Shown here: piece by piece, positions 6,938-8,248 of the stretch | Position numbering within the stretch: the stretch's first letter is position 1 | How the letters are laid out: the number at the start of each line of letters is the position of its first letter | Origin: Listeria marthii FSL S4-120 | Lineage (GTDB): Bacteria > Bacillota > Bacilli > Lactobacillales > Listeriaceae | Direction: 5' to 3' | NCBI GenBank assembly: GCA_000183865.1 | Contig: CM001047.1 | Span: 1,173,989-1,182,236 of the forward strand | Length of the DNA stretch: 8,248 bases | Notes under the pieces: generated by a model | What the model was told of the DNA's origin: nothing | Seen by the model: the letters and a program-made list of their open reading frames with translations, nothing else | Databases searched by the model: none | Translations under genes and position numbers: made by a program

Positions 6938-6973
6938 AAAGAAGCTTAGAATGTTTGTTCTAGGCTTCTTTTT
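6938..6973 (+). terminator. Intrinsic terminator of trxA
   Basis: An 11-bp stem joins GAAGCTTAGAA (6941-6951) to TTCTAGGCTTC (6958-6968) with one G-U pair and the 6-base loop TGTTTG. It is extended by AAA (6938-6940) pairing into a run of five T (6969-6973). It lies 16 bases after the trxA stop and ends 24 bases before uvrC. Confidence 0.92.
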
Positions 6974-6997
6974 AAATGTGTAACTGGAGTTGATAAA

Positions 6998-8248
6998 ATG
7001 TCTTCTGAACATATCCAAAATAAACTAGCGCTTCTGCCGGACCAACCCGGTTGTTACTTGATGAAAGACCGACAAGGAACCATTATTTATGTTGGGAAAG
7101 CAAAAATTTTAAAAAATCGTGTACGTTCGTATTTTTCAGGAACGCACGATAGTAAAACGCAACGCTTAGTCCAAGAAATTGTGGATTTTGAATATATCGT
7201 CACATCATCCAACGTAGAAGCTTTACTACTAGAAATCAATTTAATTAAAAAGCACGATCCACGTTTTAATATTCGCCTAAAGGACGATAAAACCTATCCG
7301 TTTATTAAAATTACGAACGAACGACATCCGCGCCTAATTATTACCCGCCAAGTAAAAAAAGACAAAGGGAAATATTTCGGACCGTATCCAAATGTCTACG
7401 CTGCCAACGAAGTAAAACGGATTTTAGATCGCCTATACCCGTTACGAAAATGCAGCACGTTACCAAATAAAGTCTGTTTATACTATCACCTCGGACAATG
7501 CCTTGCCCCGTGCGTATTTGACGTGGAAGCAAGTAAGTATAAAGAAATGCAAGATGAGATAGTCGCATTCCTAAACGGCGGCTATAAAACCGTTAAAAAT
7601 GATTTAATGAAAAAAATGCAAGATGCTGCAGAAAATATGGAATTCGAAAAAGCCGGAGAATTCCGCGACCAAATCAACGCCATCGAAACTACCATGGAAA
7701 AACAAAAAATGACGATGAACGATTTTGTTGACCGCGATGTCTTTGGTTACGCCATTGATAAAGGCTGGATGTGCGTCCAAGTATTCTTCATTCGCCAAGG
7801 TAAACTGATTGAGCGCGACGTTTCCCAGTTTCCATTTTATAACGATGCCGACGAAGATTTCCTTACTTTCATTGGTCAATTTTACCAGAAAGCCAACCAT
7901 ATTCCGCCGCAAGAAATTTATTTACCGAATGATGTTGATAGCGAGGCGGTGCAAGCAGTCGTTCCCGATACAAAAATCATCGTTCCACAACGCGGAAATA
8001 AAAAAGATCTCGTAAAACTAGCTTATAAAAATGCGAAAATTGCTCTAAACGAAAAATTTATGCTACTTGAACGCAATGAAGAGCGCACAGTCGGCGCAGT
8101 AGAACGACTTGGAGAAGCAATGGGAATCCCAACGCCATCACGCGTGGAAGCTTTCGATAACTCCAACATTCACGGCACAGACCCAGTTTCCGCGATGGTC
8201 ACATTCCTCGACGGCAAACCAAGTAAAAACGATTACCGCAAATACAAA
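6998..8248 (+). CDS. uvrC: Excinuclease ABC subunit C (partial, 3' end outside window)
   Basis: UvrC makes the dual incisions around bulky DNA lesions after UvrA/UvrB damage recognition in nucleotide excision repair. The open frame runs without a stop to the window end: 417 codons of a protein that is usually about 600 aa. The GIY-YIG domain for the 3' incision shows PGCYLM (17-22), IYVGKAK with K34, R41, and VEALLLE with E79. A four-cysteine segment has C152, C160, C168 and C172. The UVR motif for UvrB binding starts near D202 ([25 protein letters not shown] region). The RNase H-like 5'-incision domain has begun, with its first catalytic Asp at D387 in [10 protein letters not shown]. The rest of that domain and the helix-hairpin-helix tail are beyond the edge. 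ATG 6998 has GGAG 8 bases upstream. It probably depends on readthrough from trxA or a weak local promoter. Confidence 0.96.
   Translation, partial: MSSEHIQNKLALLPDQPGCYLMKDRQGTIIYVGKAKILKNRVRSYFSGTHDSKTQRLVQEIVDFEYIVTSSNVEALLLEINLIKKHDPRFNIRLKDDKTYPFIKITNERHPRLIITRQVKKDKGKYFGPYPNVYAANEVKRILDRLYPLRKCSTLPNKVCLYYHLGQCLAPCVFDVEASKYKEMQDEIVAFLNGGYKTVKNDLMKKMQDAAENMEFEKAGEFRDQINAIETTMEKQKMTMNDFVDRDVFGYAIDKGWMCVQVFFIRQGKLIERDVSQFPFYNDADEDFLTFIGQFYQKANHIPPQEIYLPNDVDSEAVQAVVPDTKIIVPQRGNKKDLVKLAYKNAKIALNEKFMLLERNEERTVGAVERLGEAMGIPTPSRVEAFDNSNIHGTDPVSAMVTFLDGKPSKNDYRKYK

Noticed and set aside
7341..7912. Minus-strand open frames inside uvrC, and similar antisense frames within rnhC, polX, mutS2 and trxA
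   Set aside because: They lie wholly inside well-supported genes, show no family motifs or ribosome binding sites, and are explained as shadows of the real coding frame.
1..8248. Search for mobile elements, CRISPR, tRNA/rRNA, toxin-antitoxin, defence or phage genes
   Set aside because: No transposase or integrase motifs, regularly spaced repeats, tRNA-like folds or unknown small gene pairs were found; every gene belongs to a known core family and base composition appears even.

Overview
The window looks like chromosomal core sequence from a low-GC Firmicute, most likely the genus Listeria. The reasons are the AT-rich coding sequence with strong AGGAGG-type ribosome binding sites, and the gene order ung > < rnhC | zapA-cvpA-polX-mutS2 | trxA | uvrC. 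This matches, from memory, the Listeria order and is close to rnhC/zapA/yshB/polX/mutS2...trxA-uvrC of Bacillus subtilis. The species cannot be fixed without a search.

Layout: bases 1-422 hold the C-terminal part of uracil-DNA glycosylase (+). It converges on ribonuclease HIII (rnhC, -) across a shared bidirectional terminator. rnhC is transcribed divergently from zapA, and the intergenic space carries a promoter on each side. zapA and cvpA overlap by 4 bases. A long terminator-like hairpin separates cvpA from polX (family X polymerase with a PHP nuclease domain), and mutS2 follows polX after 22 bases. trxA has its own extended -10 promoter and a clear intrinsic terminator. uvrC follows and runs off the window end with 417 codons visible.

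Together: five of the eight genes act on DNA damage or aberrant nucleic acids: Ung removes uracil, RNase HIII cuts RNA in hybrids, PolX fills gaps and trims 3' ends, MutS2 acts in recombination control and ribosome rescue, and UvrC makes the nucleotide-excision incisions. ZapA (FtsZ-ring stabiliser), CvpA (membrane protein) and thioredoxin are embedded among them.

There is no mobile element, CRISPR array, RNA gene, phage remnant or unknown gene cassette, and no stretch longer than about 150 bases lacks a gene. I see no undescribed system. The most notable point is that rnhC appears to start at a rare ATC codon, 15 codons upstream of its first ATG. Second is the hairpin plus T-run between cvpA and polX, which may end or attenuate transcription inside the presumed operon.
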